A DNA stretch of 5,121 bases from positions 1 through 5,121 of the forward strand of contig CAMYYQ010000130.1 in NCBI GenBank assembly GCA_947303535.1. Direction: 5' to 3'. The stretch is from an uncultured Ruminococcus sp. (GTDB lineage: Bacteria; Bacillota_A; Clostridia; Oscillospirales; Ruminococcaceae). Within the stretch, counting starts at the first letter, position 1. Each line of letters opens with the position of its first letter. Below are positions 1 through 4,759 of this stretch, piece after piece. The translations under genes and the position numbers were made by a program. The notes beneath the pieces are model-generated. The model did no database searches, was not told the origin of the DNA, and saw only the letters and a program-made list of their open reading frames with translations.

Positions 1-215
1 CAGGCGGCGATCTTGAAAAGACTCCTGACGGAAAGTGGAAATTCGTTATCGCTCCCAACGGACTTGAGCGTGACAGAACTACCGAAGAGGGCCGTGGAGT
101 ACACTGTGACGAGATAGCCGAAGTACAGGGCGGATTCTTCATGGATCCAAATGCCCGTGCAGAGGTTGCGCAAAAGCTTGAAAAATACAAGAAAATAACC
201 TTTAAAGGGATCTGA
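1..215 (+). CDS. C-terminal fragment of an unrecognised protein
   Basis: An open frame enters from the left edge (first full codon at base 3) and runs 70 codons to TGA at 213-215, followed at once by an in-frame TAA (216-218). The visible tail is soluble-looking and charged, with no membrane segment. It has a Gly/Asp-rich start, the stretch RGVHCDEIAEVQGGFFMDP, and ends in a Lys-rich helix-like tail (VAQKLEKYKKITFKGI). The single Cys next to His could be functional, but I recognise no family signature and assign no function. The other two + frames have stops in this interval, so this frame is the coding one. The gene ends 15 bp before a strong hairpin and is convergent with the lipoprotein gene at 293-943, so it is the last gene of its transcript. 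Confidence 0.75.
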   Translation, partial: GGDLEKTPDGKWKFVIAPNGLERDRTTEEGRGVHCDEIAEVQGGFFMDPNARAEVAQKLEKYKKITFKGI

Positions 216-230
216 TAAGTGTAAAACCAA

Positions 231-267
231 GACAAACGGCAGAGCTTTTTCAACTCTGCCGTTTGTC
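231..267. terminator. Bidirectional intrinsic terminator hairpin between convergent genes
   Basis: A perfect 14-bp inverted repeat has arms at 231-244 and 254-267 and a 9-nt loop. It lies between the stop of the + strand gene (215) and the stop of the - strand lipoprotein gene (293). Neither side has a long pure T run. Read on the - strand the stem is followed by TTGGTTTTAC, and read on the + strand by a weaker AT-rich tract, so it probably serves both transcripts. A second, imperfect hairpin (290-311, arms of nine with one mismatch) overlaps the stop codon of the lipoprotein gene and could contribute on the - strand. Confidence 0.85.
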
Positions 268-292
268 CATTACTATATTTATTCAGAAAAGC

Positions 293-943
293 TTACTTTT
301 TAAAGAAAGCTCCACTGCCTGCGTTATCGACATCGTCTACCCAGCTCATGCCTGTATCGTCTGCTCCTCTTTCGGAAACAGTGATATAGCCTGATCCGTT
401 GGTATAAACTGTCTCGGTCGAAACAGAGCCGTCATCACTTGTCTTCATTATGCTCTTTGAGCAGTTTTCATAGTGCAGTACAGCTCTGCCGTCGAACATA
501 CCGGTGAGATACCACTGAGTTGTTTCGCCGGGCGATGTCTTATGTGAAATAGTGACTTTGTATTCACTGTCACCGAGATTGTCTATTGACATATAGAAGC
601 TGCCGTCATTTTCATCACCGTACAGACCTGCAAACGGGTCTGAGGCCGATAAGGAAGAATGAGAACCTGCGGCATTTGCTTCGGAAGCCGCTTCAGCTGC
701 TGAGGTATCGCCTGATACTGCATCAGCGGCAGTAGTTGTGGTCTCAGCGGCTGTATCAGCAGCAGTTGAAGTTGTTGCAGCTTCAGCTGCTCCTTCCTGT
801 GAAGCGGCTGTAGTTACCTCATCGGAAGCTGCGGCAGTAGTTGCAGCTGTGGAAGAATGTTTCTGCTTCTGATGAGTTTCTTCCTGACCGCAGCCGCAAA
901 GCAGCATTGTCATTATAAGTACACAAAATAATCTTTTTTTCAT
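293..943 (-). CDS. Lipoprotein with Ala/Thr-rich tether and C-terminal beta-rich domain
   Basis: This is a 216-residue secreted lipoprotein of unknown function. The start at 943 is chosen because AGGAGAG (950-956) lies just upstream and because it gives a standard signal peptide: a MKKR n-region, a hydrophobic stretch at 5-16, and the lipobox LCGC with the lipidated Cys at 18. A longer in-frame start at 1045 would bury the signal peptide and run through the predicted promoter. Residues about 29-100 are a low-complexity linker rich in Ala, Thr, Ser and Glu, probably a spacer holding the rest away from the membrane. Residues about 102-216 look like a small beta-rich domain (SFYMSIDNLGDSEYKVTISH, then QWYLTGMFDGRAVLHYENC, ending SWVDDVDNAGSGAFFKK). 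From memory, similar tails occur in other Clostridia lipoproteins, but I cannot name the family. The gene is transcribed away from the xylanase gene. Its upstream region carries the same promoter-like element as the ECF sigma operon, which suggests it belongs to that regulon. Confidence 0.9.
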   Translation of the reverse strand: MKKRLFCVLIMTMLLCGCGQEETHQKQKHSSTAATTAAASDEVTTAASQEGAAEAATTSTAADTAAETTTTAADAVSGDTSAAEAASEANAAGSHSSLSASDPFAGLYGDENDGSFYMSIDNLGDSEYKVTISHKTSPGETTQWYLTGMFDGRAVLHYENCSKSIMKTSDDGSVSTETVYTNGSGYITVSERGADDTGMSWVDDVDNAGSGAFFKK

Positions 944-949
944 AATATT

Positions 950-956
950 CTCTCCT
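950..956 (-). promoter_or_regulatory. Ribosome binding site of the Ala/Thr-rich lipoprotein
   Basis: Read on the - strand, AGGAGAG is followed by six bases and then ATG at 943. It fixes the start at 943 rather than at the upstream ATG at 1045. Confidence 0.85.
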
Positions 957-978
957 GTTTTATAAAATGGTCTCAATG

Positions 979-996
979 TGCGAAATACTTTTCGCA
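979..996 (-). other. Small hairpin in the leader of the lipoprotein mRNA
   Basis: TGCGAAA (979-985) and TTTCGCA (990-996) form a perfect 7-bp inverted repeat around a 4-base loop. It lies downstream of the predicted transcription start and about 35 bases before the start codon. No T run follows, so it is not a terminator. It could stabilise the 5' end, affect translation, or be an operator. The role is unknown. Confidence 0.5.
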
Positions 997-1000
997 TAAG

Positions 1001-1044
1001 AGCTTTCACATCATACAAACGACGTGAAAAAGAAAAATGTGTCA
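1001..1044 (-). promoter_or_regulatory. Predicted ECF-type promoter of the lipoprotein gene
   Basis: Read on the - strand: TGACAC (1044-1039), a 17-bp spacer, CGTTTGTAT (1021-1013), three bases, then GTGAAAGCT (1009-1001). TGACAC differs at one position from TGAAAC, a common ECF -35, and CGT is a typical start of an ECF -10. Transcription would begin near 1009, giving a leader of about 65 bases. The same arrangement, with an identical spacer length and 18 of 21 identical bases from CGTTTG onward, lies before the ECF sigma gene at 2658-2701. A sigma-A reading (TATGAT as -10) is possible, but no -35 fits at 16-18 bp. Confidence 0.65.
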
Positions 1045-1062
1045 TTATTTTTTTGATTTCGG

Positions 1063-1102
1063 CGTTTTACACAACAAAAATAACCTTATGTTATGTAAAA
1101 CG
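1063..1102. repeat. Long inverted repeat, possible operator
   Basis: The arms are CGTTTTACA (1063-1071) and TGTAAAACG (1094-1102), a perfect 9-bp match. After one mismatch they continue inward for four more pairs (AACA 1073-1076, TGTT 1089-1092), leaving a 12-base centre. No T run follows in either direction, so it is not a terminator. It lies about 20 bp upstream of the lipoprotein promoter's -35 and about 130 bp upstream of the xylanase promoter. The spacing suits a dimeric regulator, which cannot be identified from the sequence. Confidence 0.5.
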
Positions 1103-1135
1103 AGTATAATTATTGCACTTATCCGTATGCATTAA

Positions 1136-1159
1136 ATTATCATAACAGTATTATCATAA
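1136..1159. repeat. Two direct copies of ATTATCATAA
   Basis: ATTATCATAA occurs at 1136-1145 and 1150-1159, 14 bp apart start to start. Within each copy TTAT-C-ATAA is itself a palindrome. This could be a paired operator, but the region is so AT-rich that chance is a real alternative. Confidence 0.35.
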
Positions 1160-1192
1160 AGTATAGGTGCAGTGCGCGAGAAGCTTAATGCT

Positions 1193-1231
1193 ACCGCAAA
1201 ATTCGACTTGCCCACCGCAAAAAATGACTTG
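1193..1231 (+). promoter_or_regulatory. Tandem 18-bp repeat, LytTR-like activator site of the xylanase promoter
   Basis: Two copies of ACCGCAAAA-N3-GACTTG lie at 1193-1210 and 1214-1231 with a 21-bp period, about two helical turns. The 9-bp halves ACCGCAAAA are 12 bp apart. LytTR-family response regulators are known to bind 9-bp direct repeats spaced 12-13 bp, with consensus [TA][AC][CA]GTTN[AG][TA]; these repeats agree at six of the eight constrained positions. The second copy ends inside the weak -35 of the xylanase promoter, the usual place for such an activator. No LytTR gene is in the window, so the regulator's identity is an inference. Confidence 0.5.
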
Positions 1232-1256
1232 TAAAAATAATGCTATATGTTAAAAT
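1229..1256 (+). promoter_or_regulatory. Extended -10 promoter of the xylanase gene
   Basis: A weak -35 TTGTAA (1229-1234) is followed by 16 bp and the -10 TAAAAT (1251-1256), which is preceded by TGT (1248-1250) and so has an extended -10. The predicted start near 1263 leaves a leader of about 45 bases. The ribosome binding site is GAGAGG (1291-1296), 11 bases before ATG, which is rather far. The poor -35 next to a repeated motif fits a promoter that needs an activator. Confidence 0.55.
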
Positions 1257-1307
1257 CAAATTATCGGATTTAAATGGGCAGTAACAGAAAGAGAGGTAAA
1301 TTGCAGA

Positions 1308-2576
1308 ATGATCAGAAATGTTCTGAAAAAGATATCTGTGATCGCAGCTTTTGCCTGTATCATGGGTACATTCACAGGCTGCAGCCAGAATAATAAGGAA
1401 AACAGCGGAAAAACTCAGGTATTCCATGAGAATACTACGGGTACTGCTGACGGATATGATTACGAATTATGGAAGGACGAAGGAGATACCACCTTCAATG
1501 TAGAGCCCGGCGGCGGTAATTTCTCATGCGAATGGGAGAATATTAACAACGCTCTTTTCCGCCGCGGTAAAAAGTATGACTGCACAAAGACCTATCAGGA
1601 GCTTGGAAATATGTCCATTGACTACGGTGTTGACTATCAGCCTGTAGGCAATTCGTATATGTGCGTATACGGCTGGACAAGAGAGCCACTTGTAGAGTAT
1701 TACATAGTAGAATCATGGGGAAGCTGGAGACCGCCCGGAGCTCCTGCTGCACTGGGTACGGTCACAGTTGACGGCGGTACTTATGATATATATAAGACCA
1801 CAAGATATGAACAGCCTTCTATCGACGGAACTCAGACCTTTGACCAGTACTGGAGCGTAAGACGTAAAAAGCCTGACAGCAGCGGAAATAAAATAGAAGG
1901 TAAGATCTCTATCTCAAAGCATTTTGATGCATGGAAAAAGTGCGGACTTGAGCTTGGAAAAATGTATGAGGTAGCACTTACCATAGAGGGCTATCAGTCA
2001 CAGGGAAAGGCTACTATATATAAGAATGACCTGAAAGTCGGCGGAACATATTCCGAGGCAGATGATATAGATGTCACAGTGGACTATGATGCTATCGCAA
2101 AGCTTGAAAGCTCAGTCTCAGAGGGTGATCCTACGGAAGCAGGCTTTTTCGATATCAGCTTTGAAAAGGGTGCTGAGGGCTGGATACCTCGCGGCGGCTC
2201 GCTTGTGACTGTAGACAAGGAAAATGCATCTGACGGAAAACAGTCACTGTTTGTAAGCGGCAGAACGGATAACTGGAACGGTGCAGCCATAATGCTGAGC
2301 AGCGATACCTACAAGCCGGGCAAGGCATATAAATTCTCGGCAAAGGCAATGCAGAAAAGCGGCGAAGATGTAACAATGAAGCTTACCATGCAGTACAACG
2401 ACGGTACAGAAAAGTACGATGAGGTGGCATTGGTAACAGCCAAGAGCGGAGAATGGGTTACACTTTCCAATGATGCATATGTTATCCCCGAGGGAGCAGA
2501 GATGCTTCAGCTTTATGTAGAGTCTCCCGACAGTCTTACTGATTTTTATGTTGACGAGGTATCAGGAGCAGAATAA
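1308..2576 (+). CDS. Lipid-anchored GH11 endo-1,4-beta-xylanase with CBM22-like module
   Basis: This 422-residue enzyme is predicted to cut internal beta-1,4 links of xylan by the retaining GH11 mechanism. Signal peptide 1-24 ends in the lipobox FTGC (Cys25), so the enzyme should be tethered to the outer face of the membrane. The GH11 domain is about 48-247. It shows [27 protein letters not shown], the nucleophile motif [13 protein letters not shown] (Glu130), the thumb PSIDGTQTF (170-178), and the acid/base motif [11 protein letters not shown] (Glu227). Gln232 stands where the signature usually has Ser, Thr, Ala or Asn. An acidic linker (248-277) leads to a CBM22/CBM4_9-like domain (279-420; [37 protein letters not shown]). 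There is no dockerin or sorting motif. The catalytic residues are intact, so it should be active. It is monocistronic, with its own promoter and terminator. GH11 assignment is very sure, CBM22 fairly sure, and lipid anchoring likely although Phe at lipobox -3 is less common. Confidence 0.96.
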   Translation: MIRNVLKKISVIAAFACIMGTFTGCSQNNKENSGKTQVFHENTTGTADGYDYELWKDEGDTTFNVEPGGGNFSCEWENINNALFRRGKKYDCTKTYQELGNMSIDYGVDYQPVGNSYMCVYGWTREPLVEYYIVESWGSWRPPGAPAALGTVTVDGGTYDIYKTTRYEQPSIDGTQTFDQYWSVRRKKPDSSGNKIEGKISISKHFDAWKKCGLELGKMYEVALTIEGYQSQGKATIYKNDLKVGGTYSEADDIDVTVDYDAIAKLESSVSEGDPTEAGFFDISFEKGAEGWIPRGGSLVTVDKENASDGKQSLFVSGRTDNWNGAAIMLSSDTYKPGKAYKFSAKAMQKSGEDVTMKLTMQYNDGTEKYDEVALVTAKSGEWVTLSNDAYVIPEGAEMLQLYVESPDSLTDFYVDEVSGAE

Positions 2577-2606
2577 GCTATAAATACCTGTAAATCGCAG
2601 ATGATC

Positions 2607-2637
2607 GAGCTGATCCCAGTGGTCGGCTCTTTCTTTT
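2607..2637 (+). terminator. Intrinsic terminator of the xylanase gene
   Basis: A 9-bp stem (2607-2615 with 2621-2629, two G-U pairs) around the loop CCAGT is followed by TTTCTTTT. It lies 31 bp after the xylanase stop and separates that gene from the sigma operon. Confidence 0.85.
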
Positions 2638-2644
2638 ATTAGAT

Positions 2645-2660
2645 ACAAAAAATTTTTTGT
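2645..2660. repeat. A6T6 palindrome upstream of the sigma operon
   Basis: ACAAAAAATTTTTTGT is a perfect 16-bp palindrome overlapping the -35 of the predicted ECF promoter. Runs of this kind bend DNA and can act as UP elements for RNA polymerase. It may also simply be AT-rich sequence following the terminator. Confidence 0.5.
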
Positions 2661-2701
2661 GACGAAATGCTGCAACTTGACGTTTGTATAGAGTGAAAGC
2701 T
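2658..2701 (+). promoter_or_regulatory. Predicted autoregulated ECF-type promoter of the sigma operon
   Basis: TGTGAC (2658-2663), a 17-bp spacer, CGTTTGTAT (2681-2689), three bases, and GTGAAAGCT (2693-2701) match the element before the lipoprotein gene at 1044-1001. Transcription would begin near 2693, giving a leader of about 82 bases. ECF factors commonly activate their own operon, which fits. An overlapping sigma-A promoter is also possible: TTGACG (2677-2682), 18 bp, TACCAT (2701-2706). It could supply basal expression. Confidence 0.65.
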
Positions 2702-2715
2702 ACCATGGAAGCTTT
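2696..2715. repeat. 20-bp near-perfect palindrome at the start of the sigma operon transcript
   Basis: AAAGCT-A-CCATGG-A-AGCTTT is symmetrical except for one A:A pair. It starts just after the predicted transcription start and covers the -10 of the alternative sigma-A promoter, so it could be an operator or a 5' hairpin in the mRNA. The lipoprotein leader also has AAAGCT at the same place followed by a hairpin, although a different one. Confidence 0.45.
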
Positions 2716-2727
2716 AAGCGGCTGTGC

Positions 2728-2741
2728 TCCTGTACACAGGA
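2728..2741. repeat. 14-bp inverted repeat in the sigma operon leader
   Basis: TCCTGT and ACAGGA flank two bases (AC), making a near-perfect 14-bp palindrome about 33 bases before the sigma factor start codon. It could be an operator, but it is too short to judge from one copy. Confidence 0.35.
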
Positions 2742-2760
2742 CATGACTGCAAAAAACAAA

Positions 2761-2767
2761 AAGGAGG
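2761..2767 (+). promoter_or_regulatory. Ribosome binding site of the sigma factor gene
   Basis: AAGGAGG lies seven bases before ATG at 2775. It decides the start against an in-frame GTG at 2724, which would add 17 residues and has no such site. Confidence 0.9.
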
Positions 2768-2774
2768 GTACCGC

Positions 2775-3347
2775 ATGACAGGCGGCGAATATATTGATCT
2801 TCTGGAAAAGTCTCAGAAGAAAGCGCATGAGAAACTGTTTGAGGAATATTACAGCTATGTCCGTGCAATAGCATATAACAGGCTCAGGAGCGTTGGTACG
2901 AATGAGGATGTGGAGGAGTGTATCAGTGATATATTTGCACGTATATTCTTTACATTCGGCGAAAAGTATAACAACGGCGATATGAAGCCATTTATAGGAG
3001 TAGTGGCTAAGCGGATCAGCATTGACCATTACAGGAGCCTTATGCGCCATACTGATAAAACATTTTCTATAGACGAAGATACGAGCCGTGAACTGAGTTC
3101 GGACGAAGATCTTGTAAGCGAAAGCGAAAAGACGGAACTCAGGCGTATACTGCTGGATAGTATCAATTCGTTGGGAGAACCCGATTCTACCATAATAATA
3201 CAAAAGTACTATTATGCAAAACGGTCACAGCAGATCGGGGAATTACTTTCAATGAAACCGTCAACCGTGCGAATGAGATGCAAAAGAGCAGTTGAAAAAC
3301 TTCGCAGTATACTTGTTAAGAGAGGTATAAAGGAGGAAATGATATGA
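2775..3347 (+). CDS. ECF-type RNA polymerase sigma factor (sigma-70 family)
   Basis: This 190-residue protein has the size and layout of an extracytoplasmic-function sigma factor, which directs RNA polymerase to a small set of promoters. Region 2 spans about 18-92: EKLFEEYYSYVRAIAYNRL, then DVEECISDIFARIF in the core-binding part, and FIGVVAKRISIDHYRS in the -10-recognising part. An acidic linker (about 97-118, rich in Glu, Asp and Ser) replaces region 3. Region 4 spans about 119-182, with the helix-turn-helix SQQIGELLSMKPSTVRMRCK contacting the -35. There is no region 1.1 and no C-terminal extension. The start at 2775 is set by AAGGAGG seven bases upstream. The stop overlaps the next gene's start by ATGA, so the two are translationally coupled, typical of a sigma factor and its anti-sigma factor. 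The upstream region carries the element shared with the lipoprotein gene, which I take as its own target promoter. Exact ECF group not determined. Confidence 0.93.
   Translation: MTGGEYIDLLEKSQKKAHEKLFEEYYSYVRAIAYNRLRSVGTNEDVEECISDIFARIFFTFGEKYNNGDMKPFIGVVAKRISIDHYRSLMRHTDKTFSIDEDTSRELSSDEDLVSESEKTELRRILLDSINSLGEPDSTIIIQKYYYAKRSQQIGELLSMKPSTVRMRCKRAVEKLRSILVKRGIKEEMI
3331..3336 (+). promoter_or_regulatory. Ribosome binding site of the anti-sigma gene, inside the sigma gene
   Basis: AGGAGG sits seven bases before ATG at 3344, within the last codons of the sigma gene, whose TGA (3345-3347) overlaps that ATG. Coupling of this kind helps keep the two proteins in balance. Confidence 0.9.
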
Positions 3348-4615
3348 GAGATCTAAAGCTTGACATACTTGACAGAGCCGATGATGACATCATTGATAGA
3401 CTTGTTCCTTTTTCGTCAGATGACAAAAAGACTAAAAAGCGAATACTTGCAATGAGCGAGAAAAAATTAGCAGAATTACAGAGAGGTTCAGAAACAGCAG
3501 CAAACGAAATAAGCGTTCGCGGTGTTGAACAGTACCGCAGACCAATGTGGTATAAACCGTTAAGCATCGCAGCAGCTCTTGTATTTATGGCCGGCGGAAT
3601 CGGTATGTTCGCATTGCTGAACAGAACAAAGGTAAATCAGTTCAATGATCCTGACCAAAACAACGTTGCAGCTACAACAGAAGCAGTTACAACCGAAGTC
3701 CAGACCACAGAAGCACCGACAGAACCGGATACTCTTCTTAGTGAAGAAGAAATGAAGGCGACATTTGACAGGCTTCTTCCTGTACTTTATGAATCTGAGT
3801 CGTATAATTTCCTTTCTATGGATCGTACAGATCTTAGCGGAGAGACAGTGACACTTCATTCAACACACTTTAATGAAGACATTCTTTATGAGAAGCTCGG
3901 CGATGATCGCTTCACCTCATACAATGACCTGATAGAGTACTACAAACCGTATTTCACTGACCCGACAAGATATTTCTACTGCTATATAGTAGACGGCGAT
4001 GATATTTCAGTACTGGCAAATGATGAAAACATACATGATGTCATTGAACTGGGCGGTGAATTATACATTCACAAAAATGCAAAATCATTGAGATCAGATC
4101 ATTCGGACATAGAGCCTGTATCTGAACAAGCATATTACGTAAGCTCAGACTCATTCCAGTGGGAGAGAGTTATCCCCGCACAGGAGGACGATGCTTATGG
4201 TATTGGCGAAAACAATTTCACTGTTCTTGATGTAGTATTCCAGAAGGACGATGACGGAGTATGGAAAATAGTATCATCTCTTGAGTCTACGAGTCAATAT
4301 TCAGATGATGAGCTGAATTCAGGCTTACCTTTAACAGAATCTTTGATTCGTCCATCTGAAATGAATGGCATAGACACTGAGACTGCATATGAAAATGCAA
4401 AGGAATACGCAAAGAGCAATTATGATTATACAGGCAAGTTCACATGGAATAACATAGACGAGCTTTACGAGGATACAGAGATCATAACAAATGACTATGT
4501 AAACAACAATAACTGGATGACCTGTACTTGCAGTGATCTTCTCCATGACGGAGGCTGTCTGATACTTTTCCTTGATGAAAACGGAACAGTTTTCGCACAA
4601 AAAATAACACATTAA
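3344..4615 (+). CDS. Putative membrane-spanning anti-sigma factor with large extracytoplasmic domain
   Basis: A 423-residue single-pass membrane protein, proposed to hold the upstream ECF sigma factor inactive until an outside signal arrives. Residues 1-70 are cytoplasmic and charged (RADDDIIDRLVPFSSDDKKTKKRILAMSEK is the core, rich in Asp and Lys). One hydrophobic segment spans about 71-92 (PLSIAAALVFMAGGIGMFALL), preceded by RRPMWYK, so the N-terminus should be inside. A Thr/Glu-rich linker (109-128) leads to a large outside part (about 132-423) in which FTSYNDLIEYYKPYFTD and LGGELYIHKNAKS recall NTF2-like or IseA-like folds, though I cannot confirm this. Cysteines lie at 213, 394, 396 and 405 outside the membrane, and CTC at 394-396 could form a disulfide or bind metal. 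There is no HxxxCxxC zinc motif of classical ZAS anti-sigma factors. The role rests mainly on gene order, ATGA overlap and topology. Confidence 0.85.
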   Translation: MRDLKLDILDRADDDIIDRLVPFSSDDKKTKKRILAMSEKKLAELQRGSETAANEISVRGVEQYRRPMWYKPLSIAAALVFMAGGIGMFALLNRTKVNQFNDPDQNNVAATTEAVTTEVQTTEAPTEPDTLLSEEEMKATFDRLLPVLYESESYNFLSMDRTDLSGETVTLHSTHFNEDILYEKLGDDRFTSYNDLIEYYKPYFTDPTRYFYCYIVDGDDISVLANDENIHDVIELGGELYIHKNAKSLRSDHSDIEPVSEQAYYVSSDSFQWERVIPAQEDDAYGIGENNFTVLDVVFQKDDDGVWKIVSSLESTSQYSDDELNSGLPLTESLIRPSEMNGIDTETAYENAKEYAKSNYDYTGKFTWNNIDELYEDTEIITNDYVNNNNWMTCTCSDLLHDGGCLILFLDENGTVFAQKITH

Positions 4616-4621
4616 CAGCAT

Positions 4622-4655
4622 CTCTCCTTCGGCTCAGGTCGGAGGAGAGTTTTTT
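4622..4655 (+). terminator. Intrinsic terminator of the sigma/anti-sigma operon
   Basis: A 10-bp stem (4622-4631 with 4640-4649, one G-U pair) around an 8-base loop is followed by six Ts (4650-4655). It begins six bases after the anti-sigma stop codon and ends the two-gene operon. Confidence 0.93.
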
Positions 4656-4716
4656 ATACTTTTATGCCTCACATAAAGGAAGTATATATTGTTGGAAAAT
4701 TGATACAAATTGTCAA

Positions 4717-4745
4717 TTGACTGAAAAAATAATGTTTGTTATAAT
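4717..4745 (+). promoter_or_regulatory. Near-consensus sigma-A promoter of the downstream lipoprotein gene
   Basis: TTGACT (4717-4722), exactly 17 bp, and TATAAT (4740-4745) give 11 of 12 consensus bases. Transcription would begin near 4752, leaving a leader of about 35 bases. The small palindrome AATTGTCAATT (4708-4718) overlaps the -35 and could be a repressor site. The ECF-like element of the sigma operon is not present here. Confidence 0.88.
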
Positions 4746-4759
4746 ATACTTATTATTAA

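Larger units (their letters stand above)
944..1307. other. Divergent intergenic region between lipoprotein and xylanase genes
   Basis: These 364 bases contain no convincing gene on either strand. The region is AT-rich and holds, from left to right: the lipoprotein leader and its ECF-like promoter (1001-1044, -), a 40-bp inverted repeat (1063-1102), a lone consensus TATAAT (1105-1110) without a good -35, two TTATCATAA repeats (1136-1159), a 21-bp-period direct repeat (1193-1231), and the xylanase promoter and ribosome binding site. The inverted repeat and the TTATCATAA repeats are placed so that they could act on either promoter. Confidence 0.7.

Noticed and set aside
944..1045. Longer start (1045) for the Ala/Thr-rich lipoprotein
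   Set aside because: It would put 34 basic residues before a normal signal peptide and would lie upstream of the predicted transcription start near 1009. ATG 943 has a good ribosome binding site.
1105..1110. Perfect TATAAT on the + strand as the main xylanase promoter
   Set aside because: No acceptable -35 lies 15-19 bp upstream and it has no extended TG. In such AT-rich DNA a lone hexamer is weak evidence. The 1229-1256 promoter is preferred.
1193..1231. CRISPR-like or mobile-element repeat
   Set aside because: There are only two imperfect copies with a 3-bp gap and no further units. Position beside a promoter fits a regulatory site better.
1308..2576. Dockerin or cell-wall sorting signal in the xylanase
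   Set aside because: The protein ends with the CBM22-like module ([10 protein letters not shown]). There are no dockerin-type calcium-binding repeats, no LPXTG and no C-terminal hydrophobic tail.
2724..2774. Upstream GTG start for the sigma factor, adding 17 residues
   Set aside because: It has no ribosome binding site, and the extension would translate the strong AAGGAGG that serves ATG 2775. The added residues do not resemble region 2 of a sigma factor.
2700..3203. A 167-codon open frame on the - strand opposite the sigma gene
   Set aside because: It is a shadow of the sigma factor frame. It has no ribosome binding site, its composition is odd, and it runs against a well-supported gene.
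2775..4615. SigI/RsgI pair (the carbohydrate-sensing system that controls xylanases in some clostridia)
   Set aside because: The sigma factor is too short and has the ECF layout with region 4, and the outside part of the anti-sigma candidate shows no carbohydrate-binding or glycosidase motif. The nearby xylanase also lacks the shared promoter element.
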